64,000 nt of DNA from Sanghuangporus weigelae (lineage: Eukaryota > Basidiomycota > Agaricomycetes > Hymenochaetales > Hymenochaetaceae). Shown here piece by piece: positions 19,413 through 31,309 of this stretch. Position numbers and translations under genes: made by a program. The DNA is taken from the NCBI GenBank assembly GCA_033182465.1, contig CP137321.1, positions 1,612,001-1,676,000 on the forward strand. Reading direction: 5' to 3'. The first letter of the stretch is position 1, and every line of letters starts with the position of its first letter. Below the pieces are notes generated by a model. That model was given only the letters and a program-made list of their open reading frames with translations, was not told the DNA's origin and searched no databases.

Positions 19413-20233
19413 CTAATAAGGCTTGCTCCGTTTATTCTTCTTCAACTCCTTCTCGAGCTGTTTGGCCTTCCTGTGCCCGATCTCAACCGGGCGAATGTTG
19501 TTATCTGCCTTCTTAAGCTTGACAGGTCTGTTACCCACGTATTTGCCTATCACAATGTCACTTAGAAATGCTCCATAAATGAGAAATATAATTTGCTTAC
19601 CATCCATTTCTTTCCAGGCTTTCAAGAAGTCCTCCGGATCAGAGAAAGCAACAAAGCCGTATTTTGCCTAGGATGATGAATAAGCGGAAGAAAACGATAT
19701 AAAAAAGCGAATGAAGGGCTACCTTTTGGCTAAGACGATCACGGATGACACGAGCCTTAGTGAACGAGGGATACTTGTTAAAGGCATTGGCAAGGACGTC
19801 GTCAGAGACGTCATTGCTCAAATCGCCAACGAATAGCCTGAACCAGCCTTTAAAAGAATCAGTACGTATTCTGTCACGTTCATACATCATACTTACTAGA
19901 ATCCCATTCAAGCAAGGTCTGGTCTTCCCAGACCTTTCCGGCTCCTTTCCGTAGCACAGTCGTGCGCTTACCACCCTTGGCAACCTTACCACCTGCCCCA
20001 CCGCGCTTGTCAATCATGGCACCAGGGACATATACACTCTGCTGCGCGAGAATGCCGACATCGTACTCGTACGCGTTTGCTGGAACGGGAGCGTGATGGC
20101 CTGAAGACGAACTTGATGCGCCAGGTGTTGAGTATGAATTGCCGTTGACATAGGCTTGCAGATAAGGGTTGGTTTCCGGGAAGTTTGGAGCTTGCTGTCG
20201 TCCGGCAGTGGGGTAAAAAGGATTATTGTTCAT
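19413..20233 (-). CDS. RBM42-like RNA-binding protein (single RRM)
   Basis: Probable nuclear RNA-binding/splicing factor. The N-terminal half, from MNNNPFYPTAGRQQ, is low-complexity with a GG-rich basic stretch, then VWEDQTLLEWDSS leads into one RRM. RNP2 is FRLFVGDL and RNP1 is KYGFVAF. The helix PSFTKARVIRDRLSQK and the KYVGNRPVKLKKADNN strand match the RBM42 RRM. The tail is basic (KAKQLEKELKKNKRSKPY). There are about four exons. It is divergent from CTNNBL1 with 259 bp between start codons, and both products are spliceosome-linked. Confidence 0.88.
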
Positions 20234-20492
20234 GATGGTTCGAAGACAAGAGTGGATGCGCGTCGTATAACGAGGGAAGCAGGGGAGTCACATAGCGTCA
20301 CGGTTAGTGACGCCATCACGCACAACCCAAATGAAGCAAGCAAGAGATCGACACTTTGAACAGGATTGGCGCGCCGCGTCTTGCTCTGTACTTTCCTCAA
20401 TCTAATAATCTCGCTATCCCCAAGCATTCCCACTAAAAAGCGTAGTCATAGTAATCTCAAAAGCGGAGAATATCCTTAAAACTTGATAGAGC

Positions 20493-22949
20493 ATGGATAT
20501 CGACAAACTCTTCAAGGTGCGCTTCTCCAACCACTTTATGATACCGAGTTCAGCTGAGGTGTTTTTATGAACCAGGCGCCAAAGTTACCATCTGGGGGCA
20601 ACAAGAGACGTATGCCGGAAGCTCCGACTCCGGAAATGCTCAAGCGGATGAAAGTCGAAGCTCCAGTTTCTTCAACTTTCGCGCAACCATCGCCTCCAGA
20701 GCCCAACGGCTCGTCGAGTAAAGGGAAGTCACGCGCACCTACCGTAGAAGATGCAGAAGAGCATGAGAGCCTAGAGGTCTCCGAAGACTTCGCACCAGGA
20801 AATGATGCAGATTACTTCGCGGAAGAGGATGAGGAGGGGCGTTTCTTCGGTGGTGGTTTGACCGAGGAGCAGAAAACCATCTTGAATATATTCGACAAGG
20901 CAGGTGGAGAAGGGACACTGGACGACGTAAGTAGCAGCTTGCTTCGGCAGACTAGTCTAACAGTGCTGAGGTTAGATGTCGTTAGAATGAAGGCTTGACG
21001 ATCACACGTATCCGGAGAATGCTCTTGCGATTCGAGCGTGCCGCAGACAAAAACCAGGACCAACGATCGAAATATCCAGATGATCCATCAAAGTATGTTC
21101 CTCCTGGATTCATGAAGGACGATTTTTAACGGACAATATTAGATTCATTGATTCAGAAGCAGACCTCGACAGCGCAATTAAGGGACTCCTGCCATTCTCC
21201 CAAGCTCCTGTTCTTGCTTACCCAGAAGTCGTAAAGTCTGGAGCAGTATCAAAACTTATTGGACTCATGAGTCATGAAAACGCCGATATTATGATTGACG
21301 TCGTCCAACTCATCAATGAGCTCATTGACGAGGATGCTGGTGCTGATAATGAAGACGAAAATGACGAGCCCGAAGGAAGAGAAGAAACTATAAAGTCGTT
21401 AGTTGACGCTTTCGTACGTTCAAATACTGCATCTGATCCTTTCTTCGACTAACTGCTTTTCTATAGCTTAATGAGTCCATTCTCGAGTTGCTCGTCGATA
21501 ACCTACCAAGATTGAATGAAGCGGACGAGAGTGATCGGCAAGGTGTATTCGACATCCTTGGTAAGTGTATCTTTTTGGGTTGCTTAGGTACGGATTTATC
21601 ATGTCCCGTAGGCATATTTGAAAGTATTCTGAGTATCAACCCTGAGCTCGGGCAGCGGCTGGTGTCAAAAACGACAATTCTTCCTTGGTTAATCAAACGC
21701 ATTGAGGCGAAGGTACATGATGGGAATCGTACATACGCTGCTGAAATTCTTGCTATATTACTCGACAACAGACCGAACCGCCTGGCATTTGGGAAAATGG
21801 ACGGGATAGAACCAGTTTTGCGAGTCCTCTCTGTGAGTAATACCAGATTAAATTTCACTTGCTATAGCTAAGGTCGGAGCAGAAATATCGTAGACGAGAT
21901 CCTGTAGACGCGGATGAAGAAGAATTCATGGAGAACGTCTTTGACGTTCTGTGTAATGCTTTACATGAACCAGAAAACAAAAAACACTTCATTGATGCTG
22001 AAGGCATTGATCTTATGGTCCTTATGCTGAAGTGGGTATACATCAGCGTCGCTGTAGTTCTATTATTTGATTCTGATGTTGTTTGTAGGGACAAAAAGGA
22101 TTCATCACCGCAATGCATCAAAGTCCTTGATTTCGCGATGGCTGGACCAGCCGGAACAGCTTGTTGCGAGACCTTCGTGGAAGCACTTGGGTTAAAATCT
22201 CTATTCTCTGCATTCATGGGCAAGGTGCGTCACTCATTTACTTCATAGCTCCTTGATAGCGAATCATTTAATATATCGATGACCATAGACTTCAAAAAAG
22301 GGCAAAGCCAACCCCTCTTCAGCGATGTCAGACTCGACAGCGCACATTTTGGGCGTCCTCTCTTCACTCTTCACAAACCTACCCTCCGATTCCCCTCCTC
22401 GAATGCGCGTCCTAGCGAAGTTCGTCGAGAATACGTACGAGAAGGTTGATAGGCTCCTAGATCTGAGGGAGAGCGCTGTCTCACGATTGAAAGCTGTTGA
22501 TAAGGAGATTGAGAACGAGAGAAGGCAGATGCAAGAAGATGGCGAGGAGATTGGGGAAGTGGAGGAGGATAGGTGGTACCTTCAGCGGTTGGATGGTGGA
22601 CTGTATACCCTGCAGACTGTGGATTATGTCTTGGCATGGGTGTGTATGGAAGATGATGGGGTACGTTTATCCCCCGTTTTCTCTTTTTCTACCTTATTTC
22701 TTTGCGATACTGAGATATGATATGCTGACACAACAACTTTCCACATAGGCTCGCGGACACGCACAACAAATGCTCAAACGAAAAGGCCGGACATTACAAG
22801 ATCTCGTCCAAGTCCTCAAAGTCTTCCGCGATAACATCGACGAGGAAGACGAGTCTACTGCGGCAGCGCGGCAGGCGGAAGACACTGATGCTTCTCCCCC
22901 GCAGAAAGAGATCCTAGGTGGACTTATTGCGTTCCTGGAAGCATGCTAA
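20493..22949 (+). CDS. CTNNBL1: CTNNBL1 (beta-catenin-like 1) armadillo-type splicing factor
   Basis: Nuclear armadillo-repeat protein associated with the Prp19/CDC5L complex. A short first exon (20493-20516, MDIDKLFK) splices to APKLPSGGNKRRM, a basic region containing MLKRMK, then an acidic linker (EDEEGRFFGGGLTEEQ). The helical repeat body follows, with ITRIRRMLLRFERAADKNQDQ and PEVVKSGAVSKLIGLMSHEN. The C-terminal part, LLDLRESAVSRL...EEDRWYLQRLDGGLYTLQTVD, is diagnostic for the family. It ends GGLIAFLEAC. There are about nine introns, all short. Confidence 0.93.
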
Positions 22950-23282
22950 TCTCCTGCCTACATACTCAATCTCTATGGTGAGATCTGGACGCACTGTTTC
23001 CCAGTATATTGTTGTTATTCTGTCCGAGTTTTCTCTTTCGAAGGTGATGAGGATAATGCAAAAATGCCATGTTCTGGATTATGCGTTATTTATGACGATA
23101 TGTGTGCGTGCGTGTGCGTGGAAATACGGATCGTGATGCGTGAAACGTGCGTGGTTATGTGGATATAAAGAATGGTAAGTGGTTTGGAAGAAGGAAACAG
23201 GCAAGTCTACAGACGAGCAGATCAAGAAAACATGAAGTCAAGGCCAGAAAAAAATGCAAGAAACGTCATAAATTATAACAAA
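22950..23282. other. Convergent 3' region between CTNNBL1 and UTP15
   Basis: 333 bp between two stop codons; it contains GT-rich sequence (about 23095-23125) and 3' UTR material only. Confidence 0.6.
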
Positions 23283-25146
23283 TCATGCAGTTAGGGCAGA
23301 AGAAGCGAAAATCATTTCGAGAGCACCCTTGACTTTTACGAGCTCACGCTGGAAGCGGAGTTCCTCCTCCACCTTTTTGCGTAGTCGAACGAAGAGGGTG
23401 TCAATGAGGGACGATTGGCCCAGCACGGGTGCGTACATATCTGTCAGACAAAATAAAGTCGGAGAGAACGATAAGTTTGTGCTAGGAAGGACTGCGAGTA
23501 AAGAGGGGGAAAGACAAACCGAGGAGGACACCGGCTACGCTTGCTGCGAGGTCGCCGAAACGCGGGTCGGCGATGTATTTGACGAGGAGTTGGAGTACTG
23601 GTTCGAGGAGTACATCATCCCGCCCACCTAAAGCTATTCGTAAGCTGTCCCGATGAAGGAGTTCTTGGATGAGTGAGAATGCTGTCGTCGGAGGGACTTG
23701 CTGTATAAAAAGGACGTGGTGATAATCAGCTCGACGATCCGAAACGGAGAAATACAAATGCTATTGAAGGGATAACTAACCTTGATGAGAACAGCATCCA
23801 GCGCAGCAGAGTACTTGAAATTCTTCAACAGTTTATCATAAGCGCGAAGCCTCCGTTTCCTCCTCGCCTCAATCTTGAACTCAGCGATATCACCCACTGG
23901 CTTAGTCTTCGCTTTCCCCTTGCTTTTTTCGCCGAATCGACCTGTGCCAATCGACGAGATGGCGTTGCTACCCAGGAAGGATTCAAAAGCACCGGAACGG
24001 AGGGAAGCAATGGAGAAAAGATCGTCGGATGGGGAAGATTCGGAGGCTTTGGGTTGTCGACGACGGACGGATAGGGTGCCGTCTGACATACCGGCGGCTA
24101 TGTGTGTGTCATCTGGCTGTTCGTTCGTGCAAGTTATTAGCATCGTACATTGAGAAATCGACACGAAGCACTTACGGAAATGCCAAGGCAGAGAATGGGA
24201 GCAGGGTACCGCATGGTATGTACGACTTTGTACGTGCTCACGTCGTACACTTTGACCATATGGTCGAGCCCGCCCGTTAACAGTCTACTCGCTCGTGAGT
24301 CGAATGAGAGCGAAGTGATAGTCTTTTGGTGATTCGAAAGTGCACGGATACATCGACCTCCGGCTACGAGGTCCCACACGCGGAGTATAGGGCCAGCAGC
24401 GGAGAGTGCTATGGTCCCAGAGGGAAACATCAGCACATCTTCGACGGGTAAGGCATTTGCGCCTGAAGCGCTCTCAGGTCCGCCCATGATCATCTCGCAC
24501 TGTCCCGAACGCACGTCGAACAGTCGAACAGTCGCGTCGTACGCGCCTGTGAGGACGAGATTCGCATTAATAGGAGCGACTTGCCCTGCGCGCACATAGT
24601 CCGTATGTTCGTAGAAGGTCGTCACGGGTACTTGGGAGGGCACGTCCCAGAGTTTAACTGTTGTATCGTCCGAGCAGGAGAGGACTTGTGTTTGGTTTAA
24701 AGGAGAGAACTTGGCTATGTGGACTGGCTGTTTGTGTTCGTCTAGTGTACGCAGAATGGCTCGTGAGTTTATGTCGAATATCTATATGAGTGTTCAGCCT
24801 TGACTACTTCTGCATAATGACTTAAGTTTCTTACCTGGACGAGTCCACTATCATCCCCAGCAATGACAAGCTTCCCATCCTGTCTAATATTTCCTGAACG
24901 TGCAACGTCTTTAAACCTCGAGATAGTCTTTACTACTTTCTGAGTCCTCGGCGCATAAATCTGTACGCGCGTCGCAGCAGTGACAGCATAACGATGCGGT
25001 TTTGTAGGAGAGAAGTGTACAGCGGTGACCGGAGCATATTCCTTGACGAAGACGGGGTGCTTGAATTGACGCCAGTAGCGGGATTCTGGGTTACGTTTCG
25101 AGGAGGGCCGCGGGTGCCGCTTGATGAGCACTGGTTGGTAGTCCAT
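23283..25146 (-). CDS. UTP15: UTP15, WD40 component of the U3 snoRNP/SSU processome
   Basis: Nucleolar t-UTP protein for early 18S pre-rRNA processing. It starts MDYQPVLIKRHPRPSSKR, then SRYWRQFKHPVFVKEYAPVT. A WD40 propeller runs to about residue 330, with visible repeats such as LVLTGAYDATVRLFDVRSG, ALSAAGPILRVWDLVAGG and LLTGGLDHMVKVYDVS. A basic linker with RRKRRLRAYDKLLKNFKY leads to the UTP15 C-terminal helical domain (PTTAFSLIQELLHRDSLRIA), ending KVKGALEMIFASSALTA. It shares a 217-bp divergent promoter with TCTP. Confidence 0.94.
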
Positions 25147-25363
25147 CTGCTGAGGTTGAGCGTCGTCGCGGACGACAACGACGACAAGGGATTGGAGGGA
25201 TGCGTTCAGAGCTGAGCCAATTGAACTTCAATAACACAGCCTCGGCGATGTCCGAGCAGTTTTGTTGTCCGATCTGCCCTTCTCCTGTTTTCTCATATTC
25301 CTCTTCCTCCTCTTCCTTTCAGCCGCTATCTGTTAAATCTACTTCTTTCACTACGTTCTCAAA
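25147..25363. promoter_or_regulatory. Divergent UTP15/TCTP promoter
   Basis: Only 217 bp separate the start codons of a ribosome-biogenesis gene and a translation-associated gene. The TCTP-proximal part is CT-rich (about 25270-25350), as in strongly expressed fungal promoters. Co-regulation is inferred from layout only. Confidence 0.45.
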
Positions 25364-26181
25364 ATGCTGCTGTACGAGGATATCATCACCAACGATGAGA
25401 TGTTCTCCGATGCCTTCCCTGTGTACGCACGCATATAGCCACATCATTCGCCAAACACATACACGGTTTCCTTACATCCCCCTTGTTTAGGAAGCTCATC
25501 GATGATATCGCCTACGAGGTTGACTGTGCTATGATTGTTGTCAAGCCGGGCGCTGACGTTAATATCGGTGTGTATTCCCGATCGATGTAAGTGCATACTG
25601 CGAAGTATCTGAGATGGAGAAAACGCAGGTGCCAACCCGTCTGCTGAGGAGCAGGAAGAGGCTATGCAGGAAGAGGGTGCACAGACAGTCAACAACGTAG
25701 TCCACTCGTTCCGTCTTCAGCCTACCTCGTTCGACAAAAAGAGCTACCTGACTTGCCTAAAGGTGAGACCTCAATTAATTTCAACAAAGGGATTTCTGAG
25801 CACTGTCCAATTACCACATAGGGTTACATGAAAGCGGTGAAAGCCAAGCTGCAGGAATCCCATCCAGAGCGCGTTGAGGTGTTCGAGAAGGGCGCAAGCG
25901 AGTATGCGAAGAAGATCATTGCTAACTTCAAGGACTACGAATTCGTAAGTTGATTTGCACGATGTTATCGTTATCAAGATCCGTGACATGAGGATGATGT
26001 ATGCGTTTCTCAGTACACTGGGGAGAGCATGAATCCGGATGGGATGGTCGCGCTTCTTAACTATCGCGAGGATGGGACTACGCGTGAGTGTGATGTTTGT
26101 CTCACTTATTTCGATGCTGAATCATGCGGCGCAGCGTACTTTACGTTCTGGAAGGACGGCGTGAAGGAGATTAAGCTGTAA
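25364..26181 (+). CDS. TMA19: Translationally controlled tumour protein homolog (TCTP/Tma19)
   Basis: Conserved ribosome-associated, growth-related protein. Six exons (25364-25422, 25491-25567, 25629-25762, 25822-25944, 26014-26083, 26135-26181) total 510 nt, 169 aa. It begins [20 protein letters not shown], has the signature [19 protein letters not shown], the helical hairpin [20 protein letters not shown], and ends [16 protein letters not shown]. All phases close and the length is canonical. Confidence 0.97.
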
Positions 26182-27272
26182 GAGCCATAGAACTTCAATC
26201 AAACGTGTGTATAGTGCAGCGTACTGCAAACAGAAAACGTTATTGATTTTCAAAATTTTCACTATCGTGTGATACCTCTTTTCACTGAGAATGTCTACAA
26301 TGTACAAGAAGGGAATCCAGTTGGAGGGAGGGAGAGAAGGCCAAAATCAAGAATATCTTTCTTCGGTAACGACACTGGAAGGGAAATTACCGAGCGTATT
26401 CGGGTTGATGGGTTGGTTGTTCCACTTGGCTTTGTCTTCAAAGAAAAAAAGATGTCCTATTCAGAGTGGCTTGAAGATGTAGCCTATGGACGGAACTATC
26501 TGTAAGTACTTTCGTATTTTTTTGCATCCACTTCTCATTATTTTGACATTTACTTTGAAATCACAATATCTCTTTCACCAAAAGTAACTGAGCAAATGAC
26601 TTCTCGTTTATTGAAACTTGAGTGGCCCGAGAAAATGTTCCTTCCATTTGTTGAGTCATGAAACACATCGAAGAAGCCCGTACTATTGATTTTTGACGGA
26701 CTTAGATCATTTCTTACAGTTGACGTGGCCAACTTGGTTATACTACTATACACCAACTTCCATCGCATACGAACCACAAACACCACGCTCTATCTTTGGT
26801 CATGTTCAGTAGATTGGACCGATACAATTATCCAGATGATAATCGAGGTATTGGATACGCGCGTGCTATGCCATGAAACTCGAAACCTACTCTTCACATA
26901 TTATTATTCAGACAAGCATCAAAGGTTCGATCTGAATCCTATCAAATTTAATGTCCTCACAGAGAAGGATTGTGTGTACGATTCCAAGCCCGTACGAAAT
27001 ATACAATATTATTCAAACGAGAGCATTGGTAACTAATAGAAGCCGTCCAGCACCACAGTCCATGAACTACGACCACGAAGACCACTATCAAGGCCCGCAA
27101 CATGTAATCCTATGACCACTCGTAAACCGTAAGTAACGACCGAAACATTATTGAAGTCCGTATTAAGATGCAATGCAAAAGATGGATGGTGGGTAAGTTT
27201 GGTATCAACAATGTCTGTGGGATGGCGTGGGATTTCGACTTCTGCTTTAGCCGATCTATGTCTAACGGGTTT
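26182..27272. other. Intergenic region between TCTP and chitin synthase (3' end)
   Basis: 1.09 kb. Two open frames (26269-26505 and 26686-27036, +) have no recognisable content, high AT and no clear splice partners. I see no gene, RNA or repeat I can support. Confidence 0.5.
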
Positions 27273-30200
27273 CTAATTCCTGCGGCAGAGCCTGAACAAG
27301 TTGCGCTTGAAGAAGTAGAATAGACACTGATATGAATGTGAGTAATGATGGCCACATACAGGCACAAGGAACAACTTACGCCAATGAAGCGAACGAGAGC
27401 CAAACCGAACGTCGAGTACAGAATGATCGCGAAGTACGTTTGCTGTTTTCCCTGTAGACGCTGCTGATCTTTTTTGAAGTCTCCACTTGACAAGCCATTG
27501 AGGTTCTCGATCGCCACAGAAAGAGCGGCGTTCGTCAACATCCAAACACCGACGAGACGCGTTCGGAATGTCTTGTTCTGATCGTCCATCGTAGGCTTCT
27601 CAACCGCCTCCTTTGTTTCGGCCTTTGTAACAGCACGAGTGACAGTCTCCTTGAAGGCGGCATCGACATCTTCCTGTAGTTTGGTTGTATCCTCGACCAC
27701 CGCACCATCTTCACCCTTGCCCTTCTTGGAAGCCAGAGAAGGAAGCGCATCGGCTTTATCGGACCCCTTCGTACCCCAAGAGACATCGTGCAAGTTGCAG
27801 AATGCATATACGTTAAGGACGTTCGTGAAACTTGGAGCAAGTAACATGTATTGAGGGAAACTGGAGAACATGTGCCAGGGATCACGCTAGCGTTCACGTC
27901 AGACCAGTGCAATCAAGTCAAAGGCATTTAGCTTACGTATAAGAACGAGGCGAAGAGATAAATGCCAAACGTTGATACCATGGCGGCGATCAGCGCTCCA
28001 ACAGGTGGCTCGATCAGGCTCAAGACGACTTCGCCAACACTCTTGTTTTTGAGCTGATTTGGAATGTTCTACGAGTTGTCTGACATGAGTGGTGTTCGCA
28101 AACAATCAGAAAATGGAATACTACGTACCACGAACGCATTAATAGTCAGCCACAATGCGCAGACGGTAAGGTACAGAGCAAGAATCGCATAGACCCTAAG
28201 TTATCCTGATCAGACGATATTACTGCAAGTCCGTTCCTGCCGTCCTTACCATAAGGTGATAGTGTAAGCCATTCTCTCTCCCTTTGGTCTATTTCCGAGA
28301 GCCAGGACGAATTGCAACGCAAGGAAAGCCAGATATATCCATTTACACGCTTCGTTAACCCAATGCGTCTTGTGCATGATTAGCAAATAACCACAACGAC
28401 AATAGGCTCGTTACTCACAACTGCCTCAGTACCAAAAATTATTATAGGATCTTCCGGAAGGTTCGGAAGTAGTTCGATGATAATCGAGAACGTAAGCCAA
28501 AGGTTGGCCAGGGCAAACCATGAAAAGACGAGCGAGAAGACGTTATACTATAAAGGACTCAATACTATGTTAAGCAGAAAAAGGAGGATCGTACCAATGC
28601 CTGGATGTGGAAGAAGAACATGCGTATTATGCCATGGCCGGACTTGTAAAACCTGAAGAAATGAACGAGAGCGTAAACCGAAGCGGCGAAAGAACCATTC
28701 AGCCATCGACGACGCTGTCCAATCAGTTCCACAGCAGACTCTATTACAGGAGGTCAGTCACCAGTCATGCGACGTTGTTTTTAACGAACCTGGCACGTCG
28801 GTTTCAGCCTTACTCGGCTTGACGTACGTCAGAGTCCACCGATCACCAGCCTTTGCGACCAGTTCGAAACAGAGGATACGATCCTCAGCCAAGAACATGT
28901 TCTTGGTGAAAATGTTCATGCCATGGATACCCTTAGCACCTAGGCGGTCAGCCAGAGAGTGATCACCGTGGAAGTACTGCTCCAAGGGACGGCCTAGAAT
29001 CGCACGGTACCGGTATGCGGAGAAAGCGCCGGGAAGCACAGACACGTATCCGAAAGACGACTCGAGCGGTTTGTCCAAGATGTTTGACATCTTATATTCG
29101 AAATTTTGCGCAGCGACAAGAGGGTTCAAGAGCTTTTTACCTCCTTTAATCATAGCGTGGATTTCACCACAAGCTCCGCCCAGATGCGGGTCATTATAGA
29201 AGGCCTCCCAGAGATAGTAGATTGACTTATGTCCTGGCTTTGTTCCAGCATCGATAAGAACACAGATCTCAGGCTAAATGAAGAATACATAAGTATTCGT
29301 GGTTTGCGTGGTTTGCATTACAGAGTAGATGACAGACCTCAAGCATTTGACCGATAGCCCGGAATAACCATCTGTGAGAGTTAATTTTCTTCTGATTTTT
29401 GGCCTTCAATACGAAGATAATTTGGACTGGCACAAGGTTGTTTGGATCATCGCCGTGTGGGAGAATAAGCTGTGGAGTGGGATCCACTGAGAGTTGCGTT
29501 GTGTACTAAGTTCGAAGTGTCAATGAGCAGTCCTCACCACAAATTAAATTCAACCGTACCTCAAAGATATGGGCAACGGTGTCCTTTCCGTCAATTTGCT
29601 TCTTCATGACACCATCTTGGTAAACACCGACGGTAGCCAAGACATCCAGAACGCTCTTGTCCATCGGCTCAAGTCCATCAACGATTAGAGCAACACAAAT
29701 TCTTTGCCAGCCAGGTACGCCTTCCTCAGCAGTGCGACGCCAGTATTTTGACGCTTTGGTCTTGCAAATATCACGGATGTTCAGCATCACACCGTGAAGA
29801 GTACGCGCGTACAGGATCTTGTCCTCGTTGTATGACGTGATGGCAATAAGCAGGTCTGTGCTACGGTTGTACATCTTCGTGCGCAGTGAGTATCCACTCG
29901 CCTCAGAGAATTCGTCGGGATCGCAAGTGGCCGCCGTATAACGCATGTGACTGTTTTGAAAATGACAACATACATGAGGCGTTCTATTTCTGGGATGGAT
30001 ACAGTTAATTACTCACGAAAATTCGGTATTATTTGTATTTTTCCACTTGGGTTCAATCGCGTTCTGCACGGCGGTTGGGACTGGATATTCCGCAATGAAA
30101 TTGCCACGCGTGAGTTTGACCTTGCGCGTGACACCACGCTTGATTGTTTGACGACGGCGCCAGGCCGTGTCCGTGCTGTTCGAATCAGTTGAAAGGACCG

Positions 30201-30630
30201 ATACTGGCCGTGCGTAGGGATCACCGAAGGAATTGGGATCAATCTGACGCCTGGACTTGAAGGTCAGTTATCACATTTGACAGCGACAAAGAAATAATGA
30301 GAAGTAGGAATGCAGCACTATGGATTGGTATGTACAGAGCGGAGTGACTAAAGTAAGACCTCACCCAGGTGGATAGAGGCCACCGACGAAGCCAGGATCA
30401 CCGGTCAAAGGCACTTTTTCCTCTTCATCGTCACCATCGTTGTAGGCCGAACGGCCTCCAAACTCCTGTGGGAGAGAAGCAGTGCTTTGATATGGAGTAG
30501 GCATGTTCCTCTGGGGGATGGGCGGGTCTTGAAACTGGATGCGAGGGTGCCTGTCGCTAAAGGGGTCACGATCAGAGAAAGTCTCCGTCGACGAGTGGGA
30601 AGACATGGGTGGACGCTGAGGACCGGACAT
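27273..30630 (-). CDS. Chitin synthase, division 1 type (GT2)
   Basis: Integral plasma-membrane enzyme that polymerises UDP-GlcNAc into chitin. The start at 30630 gives [20 protein letters not shown] and a disordered N-terminus. Then follow [15 protein letters not shown], the catalytic domain with [45 protein letters not shown] (acceptor EDR) and [14 protein letters not shown] (Q-R-R-R-W). The C-terminal half has multiple membrane helices, with [20 protein letters not shown] typical of class I-III enzymes. The last exon ends [12 protein letters not shown]. Many introns; roughly 900 aa. I do not assign the exact class. Divergent from CLPTM1. Confidence 0.95.
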
Positions 30631-31309
30631 TGCGCCTAGCTGTTGCGGGCGTTGAGAGACGTCGTGGAAGAGTGGTCGTAAGATAGGGAAACTGAGAAGG
30701 GTGCTGGTGTCGAAAGAGAGAAGTGAGCGAGCGAGTGATGGCGGACTACTTGGTACCGCTTCTGGTTTTGTGTTGTGTCGCTCGCTACAGCATTGGCAAC
30801 GGCAGTGCATGATTATGTAAGTCAACTTGTTACCGACTGATGAGGGACCCGTGTTGCTAGTATTTGAGATTAAATTCTCCTTTATTTTACATGCCGGAAC
30901 TAGAGTCACTTCAATGGCAGCGTTTCATTTTTCACTTTTTCTGAATGAGTCCTAAGCATAGATGCTGTGAAGGATGATCACTGAAGGCGGCAACCGATGC
31001 TCGTTTTAGCCACATCATCGTACTGCTGTTTTTTTTTTTTCAGCGCTGCGCTTAGCCGTCTTCCGTGATGGCCGACGTGGTCAACAATGTCCTACGTACC
31101 TTGAGTCCGGGTTATTCTCGTTTATATTCCAGTATCAACATGTCGTTCTTAGAAAAGACATTTTACGACTTAAGTATTTGCTATTGAAATCGAAACAAAC
31201 CCAAACAAAAATGACGAAAATCAATTACGTGCTAGATGCACGTGCACAAGAAACATCCAATCTTTAGCACCATGGAATTCCTCTTCACCGCCTCGTCCTT
31301 CATCAAGCC
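30631..31309. promoter_or_regulatory. Chitin synthase/CLPTM1 divergent intergenic region
   Basis: 679 bp containing both promoters and leaders. A run of T precedes cag at about 31029-31042, possibly part of a leader intron. No gene is seen. Confidence 0.45.

Noticed and set aside
26686-27036. 116-codon open frame between TCTP and chitin synthase
   Set aside because: AT-rich, no recognisable content, no splice context; probably chance.
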